Shown here: in pieces, positions 24,510-32,461 of the stretch
Layout of the letters: each line of letters opens with the position of its first letter
Numbering within the stretch: position 1 is the stretch's first letter
Source: an uncultured Lachnospiraceae bacterium
GTDB taxonomy: Bacteria > Bacillota > Clostridia > Lachnospirales > Lachnospiraceae
Direction: 5' to 3'
NCBI GenBank assembly: GCA_947626775.1
Contig: CANQTL010000027.1
Coordinates: 1-46,016, forward strand
DNA: 46,016 nt
Made by a program: the position numbers and the translations under genes
The notes under the pieces: model-generated
What the model saw: only the letters and a program-made list of their open reading frames with translations
Told to the model about the DNA's origin: nothing
Databases searched by the model: none

Positions 24510-24553
24510 AAATTCCCAACATAAGACAATCTCATATCTTACATTGGGAATTT
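24510..24553 (-). terminator. Hairpin between the coiled-coil gene and luxE
   Basis: AATTCCCAA pairs with TTGGGAATT, with a further 5-bp AAGA-containing stem inside. On the minus strand it is followed by TTTTATAT. It probably ends the 24607 gene partially, before luxE. Confidence 0.6.
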
Positions 24554-24606
24554 ATCAAATCACTGTTTTATGTTCTGTTTTACATTCTATTCGCTGCTAT
24601 ATTCCG

Positions 24607-25194
24607 CTAGCCCTGCATTTGCTGCAGCGTTTCACTGTGTCCGGAAACAACATTCTTCAGAACCACAATATCAGCAGCCATATCCTCCATCTGCTCCGTC
24701 TTCTCCAAATACCTGTTGGAAGTATCCAAATAACACGCTTCAATTGTGTTCAGCCGCGGTATCACGTCATTCTCAAGCTGCACCACCCTGACGTAACGCA
24801 TATCCGTCTCCAGCTTGTCCATACGCGGTATCACGTTATTCTCAAGCTGCTCCTCCTTGACGTATCGCATATCCGTCTCCAGCTTGTCCATACGCGGTAT
24901 CACGTTATTCTCAAGCTGTTCCTCCTTGACATAACGCATATCCGTCTCCAGCTTGTCCATACGCGGTATCATGTCATGCATATCCGTCTCCAGCTTATCC
25001 AGCCGCGGTATCATGTCATGCATATCCGTCTCCAGCTTATCCAAGCGTGGTAGCATGTCATGTACGTCTGTTTCCAGATGTCCCAGCCTGCCATAAATCG
25101 GCCCCAGCTTCTCATCAAACTTCTGCTCCAGTTTTTCTTCCAGTTTTTCATCCAGCAAATCCGATATTGCCGAAAGCATTTCCTGATCTACCAT
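24607..25194 (-). CDS. Coiled-coil protein with in-frame tandem repeats
   Basis: This 195-residue protein has no membrane span or signal. After KLEEKLEQKFDEKLG come heptad-like units ending DKLETDM. Three copies of a 23-residue unit (about 69 bases, at 24798, 24867 and 24936) and two of a 14-residue unit (42 bases, at 24978 and 25020) are nearly identical at DNA level. Repeat number could therefore change in frame and lengthen or shorten the rod. AAGGAGG nine bases before ATG sets the start; the longer frame has 39 unsupported codons. The function is unknown. Confidence 0.8.
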   Translation of the reverse strand: MVDQEMLSAISDLLDEKLEEKLEQKFDEKLGPIYGRLGHLETDVHDMLPRLDKLETDMHDMIPRLDKLETDMHDMIPRMDKLETDMRYVKEEQLENNVIPRMDKLETDMRYVKEEQLENNVIPRMDKLETDMRYVRVVQLENDVIPRLNTIEACYLDTSNRYLEKTEQMEDMAADIVVLKNVVSGHSETLQQMQG

Positions 25195-25470
25195 TTTTCT
25201 CTTCCTCCTTTGATGTAACGCCGACGGAAGACCGCTCTCCGCCGTATAAACAATAATGTCATGAAATCTTGGCGAAAAGCCAGACACCGCGATTTCCGGT
25301 GTATCGCACATGAATCTTAGAAATTTATTGTGCGAGAATGAATTTCATGTTTCTACCCTATCACATCCGAAAGGAAAATACAAGTTAAATCTACATTTAA
25401 TCAGAACGTTTTTTCGTTTATCGAAACACCCTTCCGTAAGATATGAAATTGTCAATGCGCTATGTATCTA

Positions 25471-25945
25471 CTATTGTTCTTTATCCAGCTTTGCATACAG
25501 AATCTTGCCCGAATCGCTCTTGGGAATCTTCGTATCTTCATAATCTGAAAAGCACTGGCATGCAGCTTCATCGTTTCCGACAGATAGCGCCGCAGTCTCT
25601 CCCGGCAGTCCTCGGAAGAATCTGATACAACATAGACTGTCATTTGGTCATCCGTTCCGCTGCACGCACACTCTATATCGGGAAATTTATCCCGAATCAG
25701 CCGCTCTGTCTCGTCCAGATTAACCCGATTCCCGAAGATTTTCAGGAATCGCTTCTTCCTCCCGACAATATAGTAAAAGCCATCGGCATCCCTTTTTGCC
25801 ATATCTCCTGTCTCCAACACGCCATGGCGTTCATCGCCGTCAATGAGATCTTCGCCGCTCTGTGCATATCCCAAGGTCACGTTTTCTCCCCTGTATACCA
25901 GCTCTCCGACTCTGTCCGGCTCTGAAATCCTGCTTATATCTGCTA
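25471..25945 (-). pseudogene. AMP-dependent acyl-CoA ligase, C-terminal remnant
   Basis: The frame carries GELVYRGENVTLGYAQS, LETGDMAKRDADGFYYIVGR and KRFLKIFGNRVNLDETERLI, the hinge and A8 region of adenylate-forming ligases. The N-terminal two thirds are absent: homology stops near 25940, where a different gene fragment begins on the other strand. A one-base loss in a T4 run (plus strand AAAA, 25548-25551) breaks the end. In the next frame the true C terminus KIPKSDSGKILYAKLDKEQ and a stop at 25471 appear. It probably once served the LuxE/LuxC pathway. Confidence 0.8.
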
Positions 25946-26090
25946 CGCCCTGGACATTACGCTGGCGGATTTTTTCAGCGACACTCTGAAAGAACAGTTA
26001 TCCGTCGACCCCATCATGTCCAGGGTCTTTCAGCTCACAGACAAACAGCGCAGCACCTTACTCGCCTTTCTGGATGCCATGACTGAGTAA
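25926..26090 (+). pseudogene. XRE-family regulator, C-terminal remnant
   Basis: A 54-codon plus-strand frame without start begins NPAYICYALDITLADFFSD, the last helix pair of a Cro/C1-type helix-turn-helix. It goes on to LTDKQRSTLLAFLDAMTE and a TAA at 26088-26090. The N-terminal half with the recognition helix is missing. It abuts the truncated ligase head to head, so both 5' ends were lost in one event. Confidence 0.65.
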
Positions 26091-26149
26091 AATGCTGCGT
26101 GTCCTATATCTATAGTTCAAAAAATATCCTGATTTTTTCACCAACTCCA

Positions 26150-28210
26150 CTATCTATATTTCATCGTGTCCGCATGAAAAGTCAGCGTGTACTCGATCTC
26201 ATGAGGCGTGCTCATCGCCACCGTGTCGCCGATCACGGTAAGTTCCGTATCCAGCGCCGCCACGGGAATCTCAAACACGGAATTGCCGCCCTTGTTGACG
26301 GGCAGATACTTCTCGCCGTCCACAAGCATATAATCGTAGTTGGCGCTGTTCCACTCCACTCTGGCCGTCATCTTTCCATCCTTCACGGTAAGCTCTGCCG
26401 GAGAGAGAAGTTCGGCCTTGCCGCTGCCGCCCGCAAAAGTAAATGCAACGCTGTACGTTCCGTCCTCGAGAACGCCGCTCCCCGCTTTCGCGCTGCCCGT
26501 ATCTTTGCTCTGTCCTCCGTCCTCGCCCGCAGCGCCCGCGCTTTGCTCCGCCATCGGCTTTTCCGCATCCCCGGCCACGGAGACTTCGGAGACGCTGACC
26601 CTGTGATCGTACCAGGTACCCTTCTTGCCGAGGATCGCCAGATCGAACTCTGTATCCAGCGCCGGCACGGGCACATCGAAACCGTACACCTCTTCTGTCG
26701 TACCGTCCGCGTAGACCACCGTATCCGTCGTAGGTTCCAGTACCTCCGCACCCGCTTTCTGTGCATCCGCCGCAAGCCCGGGATAAAGGTTTACGATATT
26801 TTGGGAACTGAGAGAGATGTGAATCGTCATCTCCCCGTCCTCCACCGTCAGCGTGCCCCTGCCGTCATAGGCCTCGTTCACCTTGAACATACTGCTGTCC
26901 GTCTGAAACCTGGCCGTATATATGCCGTCCGTCACCGCAGTTGCCGGCAGTTTCGCCTGCTGCTTCTGCAGCTCGGACGCCGCGGCCGTGTGCGCCACAT
27001 AGACGTCCTGAATCGCCGGGATCGCGCCCAGACCCGCAATCTGCGTCTCCACGCTGTCAAAGTGGCCGCTCGCCGCAAACATACTCGCCCAGGAGTCCGC
27101 CTCCTCGCCGGCCATATCGTTGTTGGCGTGATCGCCCGCCACCACCATCAACGGACGCAGGATCACCTTTTTATAACCGGCCTGCGATACCGCGTCGATT
27201 ACCGCCTCGCAGGACGTCTCCTCCGGCTCTCCTTCCACCGTGCCGATGAAGACATTCGTGCAGCCCAGATCGATCATCTGTGTCTGCATCTGGCTGTAGG
27301 ATACCTTCGCCGTATGCGCCGTTCCGTGCCCCAGGAAGACGAATGCCGCGCCGTCCTCCTGCGCCGCCGCCAGACTGCCGTAGCCCGCCTCCTGTACCGC
27401 AGCCTCCGTGATCGCCAGCGCAACCGCTTCCTTGTCCGCGTTGACCTCAGCCGCGTCCGCGCCCACCTCGCCGAGAAGAGGCTCCGCGATCTTCACCGAC
27501 TCGAAGCGGTCCATATACGCCGTCAGCGCGTCCATCAGCTCGTCATACTCCGCTCCGTGCATCAGATGCGTCGGCTGTACCACCAGATTTTTCACGCCGT
27601 TTGCCGCCGCGCGCTCCAGCGCCTGATCCATATTGTCGATAAACTCTCCGTCGCGCGCCTGGATATGGTTAATGATAATCTGCGCGGTAAAAGCCCGCCT
27701 GACAGACCAATCGGGATTCGCCTCCGCGATCGCGTCCTCGATGCCTTTGATATCGCTGACACGGCTGTCATTAAAGGAAGTCCCGAAGCTCACTACCAGA
27801 ATCTCGTTCTCACCGATTTCATCCTGGTTGCGCGGATCATCCAAAGAGGCGTCGCCCGTGTCCCTGCCGAAGTAATCCGGATCGGCAAACTCTCCTGACA
27901 CCAGCTCTTTCTGGGCGTCCGTCAGCGCGTCCCAAGCCTCTTTCGCCCGGGCGCACTGGGCGTCCGTCTCGTCCGTTCTCTGCTGCACATAGATCGCGTC
28001 GATCAGCGCCGCGACTTCGTCTGCGGCCTCCTGATCCGACGAGGCTGCCGCTTCATCCTCCCCGCCCGTCTCGTCTCCTTCCGTCTGCGTTTCCTGCTCC
28101 TGTGTCTGTGCTCCCTGCTCTTTCGCCGCGTCATCGCCGCCGCAGCCCGCAAGCGCCAGCGAACAGGACAAAATCATGCCGCACAGCGCTGCCACCACTC
28201 TCTTTTTCAT
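26150..28210 (-). CDS. Surface lipoprotein with CbiK chelatase domain and two C-terminal beta domains
   Basis: The signal peptide ends in lipobox LALAGC (Cys23), and an acidic linker follows. A sirohydrochlorin cobaltochelatase (CbiK) domain spans about 130-420, with LVVSFGTSFNDSR, VQPTHLMHG and FLGHGTAH, where His residues bind metal. Two related beta domains follow (about 425-545 and 590-686), both of type DGxYxxxF...LTVxDGxMTxxI, ending in PVPALDTE/PVAALDTE, similar in style to NEAT-like modules. The 686-residue size far exceeds a plain CbiK (about 260). GGAGG nine bases before ATG fixes the start. It is controlled by a cobalamin riboswitch, so a role in tetrapyrrole or cobalt handling outside the membrane is inferred. 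Confidence 0.88.
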   Translation of the reverse strand: MKKRVVAALCGMILSCSLALAGCGGDDAAKEQGAQTQEQETQTEGDETGGEDEAAASSDQEAADEVAALIDAIYVQQRTDETDAQCARAKEAWDALTDAQKELVSGEFADPDYFGRDTGDASLDDPRNQDEIGENEILVVSFGTSFNDSRVSDIKGIEDAIAEANPDWSVRRAFTAQIIINHIQARDGEFIDNMDQALERAAANGVKNLVVQPTHLMHGAEYDELMDALTAYMDRFESVKIAEPLLGEVGADAAEVNADKEAVALAITEAAVQEAGYGSLAAAQEDGAAFVFLGHGTAHTAKVSYSQMQTQMIDLGCTNVFIGTVEGEPEETSCEAVIDAVSQAGYKKVILRPLMVVAGDHANNDMAGEEADSWASMFAASGHFDSVETQIAGLGAIPAIQDVYVAHTAAASELQKQQAKLPATAVTDGIYTARFQTDSSMFKVNEAYDGRGTLTVEDGEMTIHISLSSQNIVNLYPGLAADAQKAGAEVLEPTTDTVVYADGTTEEVYGFDVPVPALDTEFDLAILGKKGTWYDHRVSVSEVSVAGDAEKPMAEQSAGAAGEDGGQSKDTGSAKAGSGVLEDGTYSVAFTFAGGSGKAELLSPAELTVKDGKMTARVEWNSANYDYMLVDGEKYLPVNKGGNSVFEIPVAALDTELTVIGDTVAMSTPHEIEYTLTFHADTMKYR

Positions 28211-28254
28211 TTTCCGTCTCCTCCCCGGCCCGCCCATGCGCCGGACCGCTACGT

Positions 28255-28300
28255 AAAAAATCCTTCGACCACAGCTCTCACACCGCTGAGGCAAAGGATT
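28255..28300 (-). terminator. Riboswitch-linked terminator before the CbiK lipoprotein gene
   Basis: On the minus strand AATCCTTTG and CGAAGGATT enclose a 24-base GC-rich loop region, followed by six T residues. It sits between the cobalamin aptamer and the start codon, as an off-switch would. Confidence 0.75.
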
Positions 28301-28399
28301 CACACACCAAAACAGACAGAACCTCCCGCGCTGCGCACAGAATTTCTGCTATTCCAACCGTACGACCAATGACTCGTGGCCTGAGACTGTCGTCTCCGT

Positions 28400-28665
28400 A
28401 CCGGCCATCGGCAGGTTTCCTGACTTACAGATCATCGTGTGAGGCCGCCTTCCCGCGAAGTAAATCCGCTGCGTAATGTGCTGCGCAAATTTCACAATTC
28501 CCGCTACAAATCCCACTACAAATTTGCTTCACAGTGGCTGGTTTTACACCCAGGCGTCACACTCCCTGTTTACAGTGACGAGTTCGTACAGGACTTCCAC
28601 CTGTTTCCCTTTTACCCGCTGTCGTCGGAGGATGCTCCGACACAGCGGCACCGACTGCCTATTCA
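28400..28665 (-). promoter_or_regulatory. Cobalamin riboswitch with an inserted palindrome
   Basis: The minus strand carries GGGAAACAGGTGGAAGTCC, then ACTGTAAACAGGGA, then AGCCACTG, and at the 3' side GGGAAGGCGGC and GTCAGGAAACCTGCC, the cobalamin (B12-box) core in order. Between AGCCACTG and GGGAAGG lies an oversized arm (28457-28530) bounded by GAAG/CTTC. Cobalamin binding should stop expression of the chelatase lipoprotein. Confidence 0.93.
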
Positions 28666-28705
28666 GTTATCACAGGGACTATCATAGCACAGACCGTCTC
28701 CCGCG

Positions 28706-28978
28706 TCAATCCGCGTCCTGTCTGCGCGCCATCTCGGTGACGGCGCGGATATGAGCCATCACATACTCATAACCGCCCTCGCCGTGGGGGATATTGCAAT
28801 CCGTACAGTCCTTGACGCCCCGCTCTGTGTAGCGGAAATGACCGCCGCACTGTTCCCCCAGCGCATAGAGGGGACAGTAACAGAACAGACAGTTGAAGTT
28901 CCGCGCATCCGCCTCCCGGTGGCAGGGGAAATACTGACATGCCCTGTTGCTGAAATATTGTGCGCTGTTTTCTTTCAT
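28706..28978 (-). CDS. Cysteine-rich small-domain protein
   Basis: This 90-residue protein has regularly spaced Cys: ACQYFPCH, NCLFCYCPLY, GEQCGGHF and DCTDCNIPH. The pattern matches the Cys-rich small domain family (PF04071), seen beside cobalamin genes in other organisms. It ends just before the cobalamin riboswitch and is on the same strand, but upstream of it. GGAG six bases before the ATG of MKENSAQ supports the start. The metal and function are unknown. Confidence 0.8.
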   Translation of the reverse strand: MKENSAQYFSNRACQYFPCHREADARNFNCLFCYCPLYALGEQCGGHFRYTERGVKDCTDCNIPHGEGGYEYVMAHIRAVTEMARRQDAD

Positions 28979-29003
28979 AACGCTCTCCACCCAAACGCCG
29001 CCC

Positions 29004-31385
29004 TTACGGCGCCGCCTCCTGTTTGATCTTCATGGTCAGGCCGATGCGCTTCTTCGCAAGATCCACGGAGAGCACCTGAACGTCCACCACGTCCCCCACG
29101 CTGACCGCCTCCAGCGGATGTTTGATGTACTTGTCCGTGATCTGTGAGATGTGCACCAGACCGTCCTGATGGACGCCGATATCCACGAACGCGCCGAAAT
29201 CTATGACGTTGCGCACCGTCCCTTTTAGAATCATACCGGGTTTTAAGTCCTTCATGTCCAGCACGTCGCTGCGCAGGATCGGAGCGGGCATATCCTCCCG
29301 GGGATCGCGTCCGGGTTTCTCCAGCTCTTTCAGAATATCCGTCAGCGTAATCTCGCCGACGCCCAGCTCCTCCGCCAGCTTTTTCCTGTCCTTGATCTTC
29401 TTCTCCAGGCTGCCGGTTCCTGCTCCCTGCCTGTCCGCCGCGCCCTGCTTAGATACGGCATCCGTGTCGTTATTATTTTCCAGCGTCACGCCGCCCATAG
29501 CCGCCGCCAGCGCCTTACCCATGGCGGTGTTGGTATTGCGGATGACGATTTTCTTCTGCTGCGGTTTCTTTTTCTCTTTTTCAGGCTTCTCCACGCTGCC
29601 AGGCTTTTTCTGCGCCGCCGCTTTCTTCTGCGCCTCCCTGACGTCCTCCATGGTAAGCCCCAGTCTGTCCATCAGCTTCCGCGCCGCCTCGTAGGATTCC
29701 GGATGTACGCCGGTGGCATCCAGCGGGTTATCGCCGTCCGTAATGCGCAGGAAACCGGCGCACTGCTCATAGGCTTTCGGCCCCAGCTTCGCCACCTTCA
29801 GAAGCTGCGCCCTGTTCTTAAATCTGCCGTTCTGCTCACGATAGTCCACAATATTTCTGGCAATCACTTTGGTCACGCCGGCGACATACTCGAGAAGCGA
29901 CGCGGAGGCGGTGTTCAGATCCACGCCCACTCTGTTCACGCTGTCCTCCACCACGCCGCTCAGCGCCTCGCCCAGCTTCTTCTGGTTCATATCGTGCTGG
30001 TACTGCCCGACGCCGATGGAGCGCGGATCGATCTTCACCAGTTCCGCCAGCGGATCCTGCAGCCTTCTCGCGATGGATGCGGCGCTCCGCTGTCCCACGT
30101 CAAAATTCGGGAACTCCTCCGTCGCCAGTTTGCTGGCAGAGTACACCGACGCACCCGCCTCGTTGACAATGACATACTGAACGGGCGTATCCAGCTCCTT
30201 CAAAAGTTCTACAATCACCTGTTCGGACTCCCTGGAGGCCGTGCCGTTTCCCACGGAGATAAGGGAGACATTGTATTTTTTGATCAGCCGCTTCAGCTCC
30301 GCCTTGGCCTCCGCCACCTTATTCTGCGGCGCTGTGGGGTAGATCACTTTCGTGTCGAGCACCTTGCCTGTCTCGTCTACCACCGCCAGTTTGCAGCCCG
30401 TGCGGAAAGCGGGATCCCAGCCGAGCACGACCCTTCCCGCGATGGGCGGCTGCATCAGCAGCTGTTCCAGATTCTTGCCGAAGACAGTGATGGCGCCGTC
30501 CTCCGCTTTCTCTGTCAATTCGCTGCGGATCTCCCGTTCGATGGCGGGCGCAATCAGCCTGTCGTAGCTGTCGGCGATGACTTCCTCCAGAATCGGTGTG
30601 GTGACGGGATTGTCGTTTTTCAGCACTTTCCTGCGCAGATATTGCAGGATCCGCTCCGTGGGGGCTTCGATCTTCACGGTCAGGAATTTCTCATTCTCGC
30701 CCCGGTTGATCGCTAATATCCTGTGCCCTGCGGCCTTTTTGACCGGCTCCTCGTACTGATAATACATCTCATAGACGCTCTGCGCCTTCTCGTCCCTGGC
30801 CGCGCTTGTCAGTCTGCCCTCCTCCACGGTGATGCCGCGGATATAGATTCGGTAATCCGCCTCGTCGGAGATGAGTTCTGCAATGATATCTTTCGCCCCC
30901 TGCAGCGCCTCCGCCGCCGTCCGCACAGCCTTCGCCTCATCCGCGTCCTCGCGGATATACTTCGCCGCCTCGTCCTCAATGGGCGCCGTCGTCTCCTGGG
31001 CCAGGATAAACTGCGCCAGACCATCCAGCCCCTTCTCCTTCGCCACGCTGGCTCTGGTCTTTCTCTTCGGGCGGTAGGGACGGTACAGATCCTCCACCAC
31101 GACCATCGTCTCCGCCGCCGCAATGCGCGCCTTCAGCTCGTCGGTCAGCTTCCCCTGCTCCTCGATGCTCTTGAGCACCTGTTCCTTCTTTTCCTCCAGA
31201 TTGCGCAGATAAGTCAGCCGTTCGTCCAGGCTGCGCAGCGCCTCGTCATTCAGAGAACCTGTCGCCTCCTTGCGGTATCTGGCGATAAAAGGAATCGTAT
31301 TCCCCTCGTCGATCAGTTTCACGGCAGCTTCTATCTGCCACTTTTCCACATGCAGTTCTTCCTTCAGTTTCTGTATAATATCCAT
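29004..31385 (-). CDS. tex: RNA-binding transcription accessory protein Tex
   Basis: This 793-residue cytoplasmic nucleic-acid-binding protein has an N-terminal helical domain, a YqgF-like fold (VVLGWDPAFRTGCKLAVVD), helix-hairpin-helix segments (VDLNTASASLLEYVAGV) and a C-terminal S1 domain (about 715-785: GAFVDIGVHQDGLVHIS). Between HhH and S1 lies a basic Lys/Pro/Gln-rich linker of about 100 residues, longer than in compact family members. It is preceded by an extended -10 promoter at 31621. The Cys-rich gene follows 25 bases after its stop. Confidence 0.95.
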   Translation of the reverse strand: MDIIQKLKEELHVEKWQIEAAVKLIDEGNTIPFIARYRKEATGSLNDEALRSLDERLTYLRNLEEKKEQVLKSIEEQGKLTDELKARIAAAETMVVVEDLYRPYRPKRKTRASVAKEKGLDGLAQFILAQETTAPIEDEAAKYIREDADEAKAVRTAAEALQGAKDIIAELISDEADYRIYIRGITVEEGRLTSAARDEKAQSVYEMYYQYEEPVKKAAGHRILAINRGENEKFLTVKIEAPTERILQYLRRKVLKNDNPVTTPILEEVIADSYDRLIAPAIEREIRSELTEKAEDGAITVFGKNLEQLLMQPPIAGRVVLGWDPAFRTGCKLAVVDETGKVLDTKVIYPTAPQNKVAEAKAELKRLIKKYNVSLISVGNGTASRESEQVIVELLKELDTPVQYVIVNEAGASVYSASKLATEEFPNFDVGQRSAASIARRLQDPLAELVKIDPRSIGVGQYQHDMNQKKLGEALSGVVEDSVNRVGVDLNTASASLLEYVAGVTKVIARNIVDYREQNGRFKNRAQLLKVAKLGPKAYEQCAGFLRITDGDNPLDATGVHPESYEAARKLMDRLGLTMEDVREAQKKAAAQKKPGSVEKPEKEKKKPQQKKIVIRNTNTAMGKALAAAMGGVTLENNNDTDAVSKQGAADRQGAGTGSLEKKIKDRKKLAEELGVGEITLTDILKELEKPGRDPREDMPAPILRSDVLDMKDLKPGMILKGTVRNVIDFGAFVDIGVHQDGLVHISQITDKYIKHPLEAVSVGDVVDVQVLSVDLAKKRIGLTMKIKQEAAP

Positions 31386-31453
31386 CTCTTCCTCCGCTTT
31401 CCCGCATAACGGCGGAGCGGTCTGTCCTCTGACAGATCACTCCTGTTCCATCC

Positions 31454-31620
31454 CTATCCCCACAGGGAATCGCTCAAGATCTTCTCTATCTTTTCCAGCA
31501 GCACACGTTCCACAATCGGCTTCACCGCGGCATATTTTTCCGGCGCGTCTTCCCGATATCCACTTGCTTCTCCCTCGGTTTTCTACTATAATTTGATAAA
31601 TCGGGATTTGTTTCATTCAT
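31454..31620 (-). pseudogene. Possible frameshifted small ORF upstream of tex
   Basis: Frame one starts MNETNPDLSNYSRK. One base further on, the next frame continues TEGEASGYREDAPEKYAAV and ends at a TAG (31454-31456). A single missing A in the A4 run (31579-31582, TTTT on the plus strand) would join them into a 55-residue protein. The ATG lies against the TATAAT box, so its translation is doubtful. Confidence 0.3.
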
Positions 31621-31629
31621 ATTATACCA
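31621..31629 (-). promoter_or_regulatory. Extended -10 promoter upstream of tex
   Basis: On the minus strand TGGTATAAT fits the extended -10 pattern TGnTATAAT. No good -35 is present. Transcription from it would give a leader of about 230 bases for tex. Confidence 0.55.
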
Positions 31630-31691
31630 TAATCACGCTCATTTTCCTACCACATTTTCATTAACTTGCTCCACTCAATCCGACATCTATA

Positions 31692-31721
31692 AGAAAAAGC
31701 ATTTTACGTCTGAAAATGCTC
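31692..31721 (-). terminator. Intrinsic terminator
   Basis: On the minus strand AGCATTTT and AAAATGCT form an 8-bp stem with a 6-base loop, followed by TTTTTCTT. It lies just past the stop at 31733 and suggests that the small gene or remnant upstream is, or was, transcribed. Confidence 0.7.
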
Positions 31722-31732
31722 TGTCCTCACGT

Positions 31733-32063
31733 TTATAAGGCGTTCAAATCTTTCTCCTGTGGCGTTCGCTCGTCCTCCAGTTCCTTTATCATGGAGCGCA
31801 GTCTTTCCAGTGTTTCATCCGTGATGCACCTGACTTCTTCCTCAGTATGGATATAGTAAAAGGACGGCGGGAACAGTCCGAAACAGTTTCCGCCTGTGTA
31901 GTGCATAAGCAGGTCGCAGATACAGCGGCTCAAAACCAATCAGTCCGTCACGACGCATACGCTGAATATGATACTGAATATCTTGGGCGACGGCTTCACG
32001 CTTGATGACATAGCAGAATTTACACCCGATGAAAAAGAAAAGGATAAAGAATAATCCAATCAC
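31733..32063 (-). pseudogene. Small membrane-anchored gene, probably frameshifted
   Basis: One frame opens with a hydrophobic segment (GLFFILFFFIGCKFCYVI) and runs to HIQRMRRDGLIG. The next frame supplies CDLLMHYTGGNCFGLF and an acidic helical end ELEDERTPQEKDLNAL. Losing one T from the T4 run (AAAA at 31932-31935 on the plus strand) would join them into a protein of about 109 residues. The start is GTG with AAAGGA upstream. It could be a pseudogene or a sequencing error. No family is recognised. Confidence 0.4.
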
Positions 32064-32356
32064 GATTATCTCTATCCTTTTTTGGTGCGCCTTTTTTCAT
32101 ATGATATAAATACTTAAAACAGAAATAAACAACCTGTTAAGATAATGAAAAACAGCTTTGCTATATCAAAGCGATTTCATACAAATGTGATTTTTACGGC
32201 TTTCAAGGGGTTTATAAAATAAATACCCCGTCCATATTTTAGTTGTAAGAAAAACTTCTTATGTGACCGAATGTGCTCTAAACTTAATGGCATTGGATAC
32301 GATTGGGGCTGGTATTTTCTTTTTCCCAGTGGTAGAATATTTACAATAGAAAAACA
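32064..32356. other. AT-rich intergenic region without a recognised gene
   Basis: No supported frame is present. A short GGGG/CCCC inverted repeat lies at about 32209-32231. A TAGAAT box at about 32333 could be the -10 of the plus-strand gene at 32462, but no fitting -35 is seen. Confidence 0.4.
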
Positions 32357-32455
32357 GACAATTTATGCTGGAGCGTCCTAATTTCCCCTGACGGCGAAGT
32401 TATTTCCACAGGAATTTGCTTCAGACTTTCCTCACGCAGACGCTCCGGAATGGAG
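32357..32455 (+). promoter_or_regulatory. Structured 5' leader of the putative metalloprotease gene
   Basis: An outer stem GGAGCGTC (32370-32377) / GACGCTCC (32439-32446) encloses conserved CCCCTGACGGC and a variable hairpin GAAGTTATTTCC / GGAATTTGCTTC (32396-32422). The outer stem ends at the GGAATGGAG that holds the ribosome site. The first 39 bases match the blaI leader (9919-9957, minus) at 32 positions, and both copies continue into ACGCTCCGGAATGG before the start codon. Confidence 0.75.
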
Positions 32456-32461
32456 ATCGAT

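Noticed and set aside
24785..25075. Direct repeats that could suggest a CRISPR array
   Set aside because: The repeats are in frame inside a coiled-coil gene, have no unique spacers and unequal unit lengths, and no cas genes are near.
26099..27898. Plus-strand frame of 599 codons over the CbiK lipoprotein
   Set aside because: Shadow of the real minus-strand gene; composition is dominated by Arg and His and no ribosome site precedes it.
28211..28303. Upstream extension of the CbiK lipoprotein to 28303
   Set aside because: The added 31 codons would run through the riboswitch terminator and displace the lipoprotein signal peptide; a good GGAGG precedes the inner ATG.
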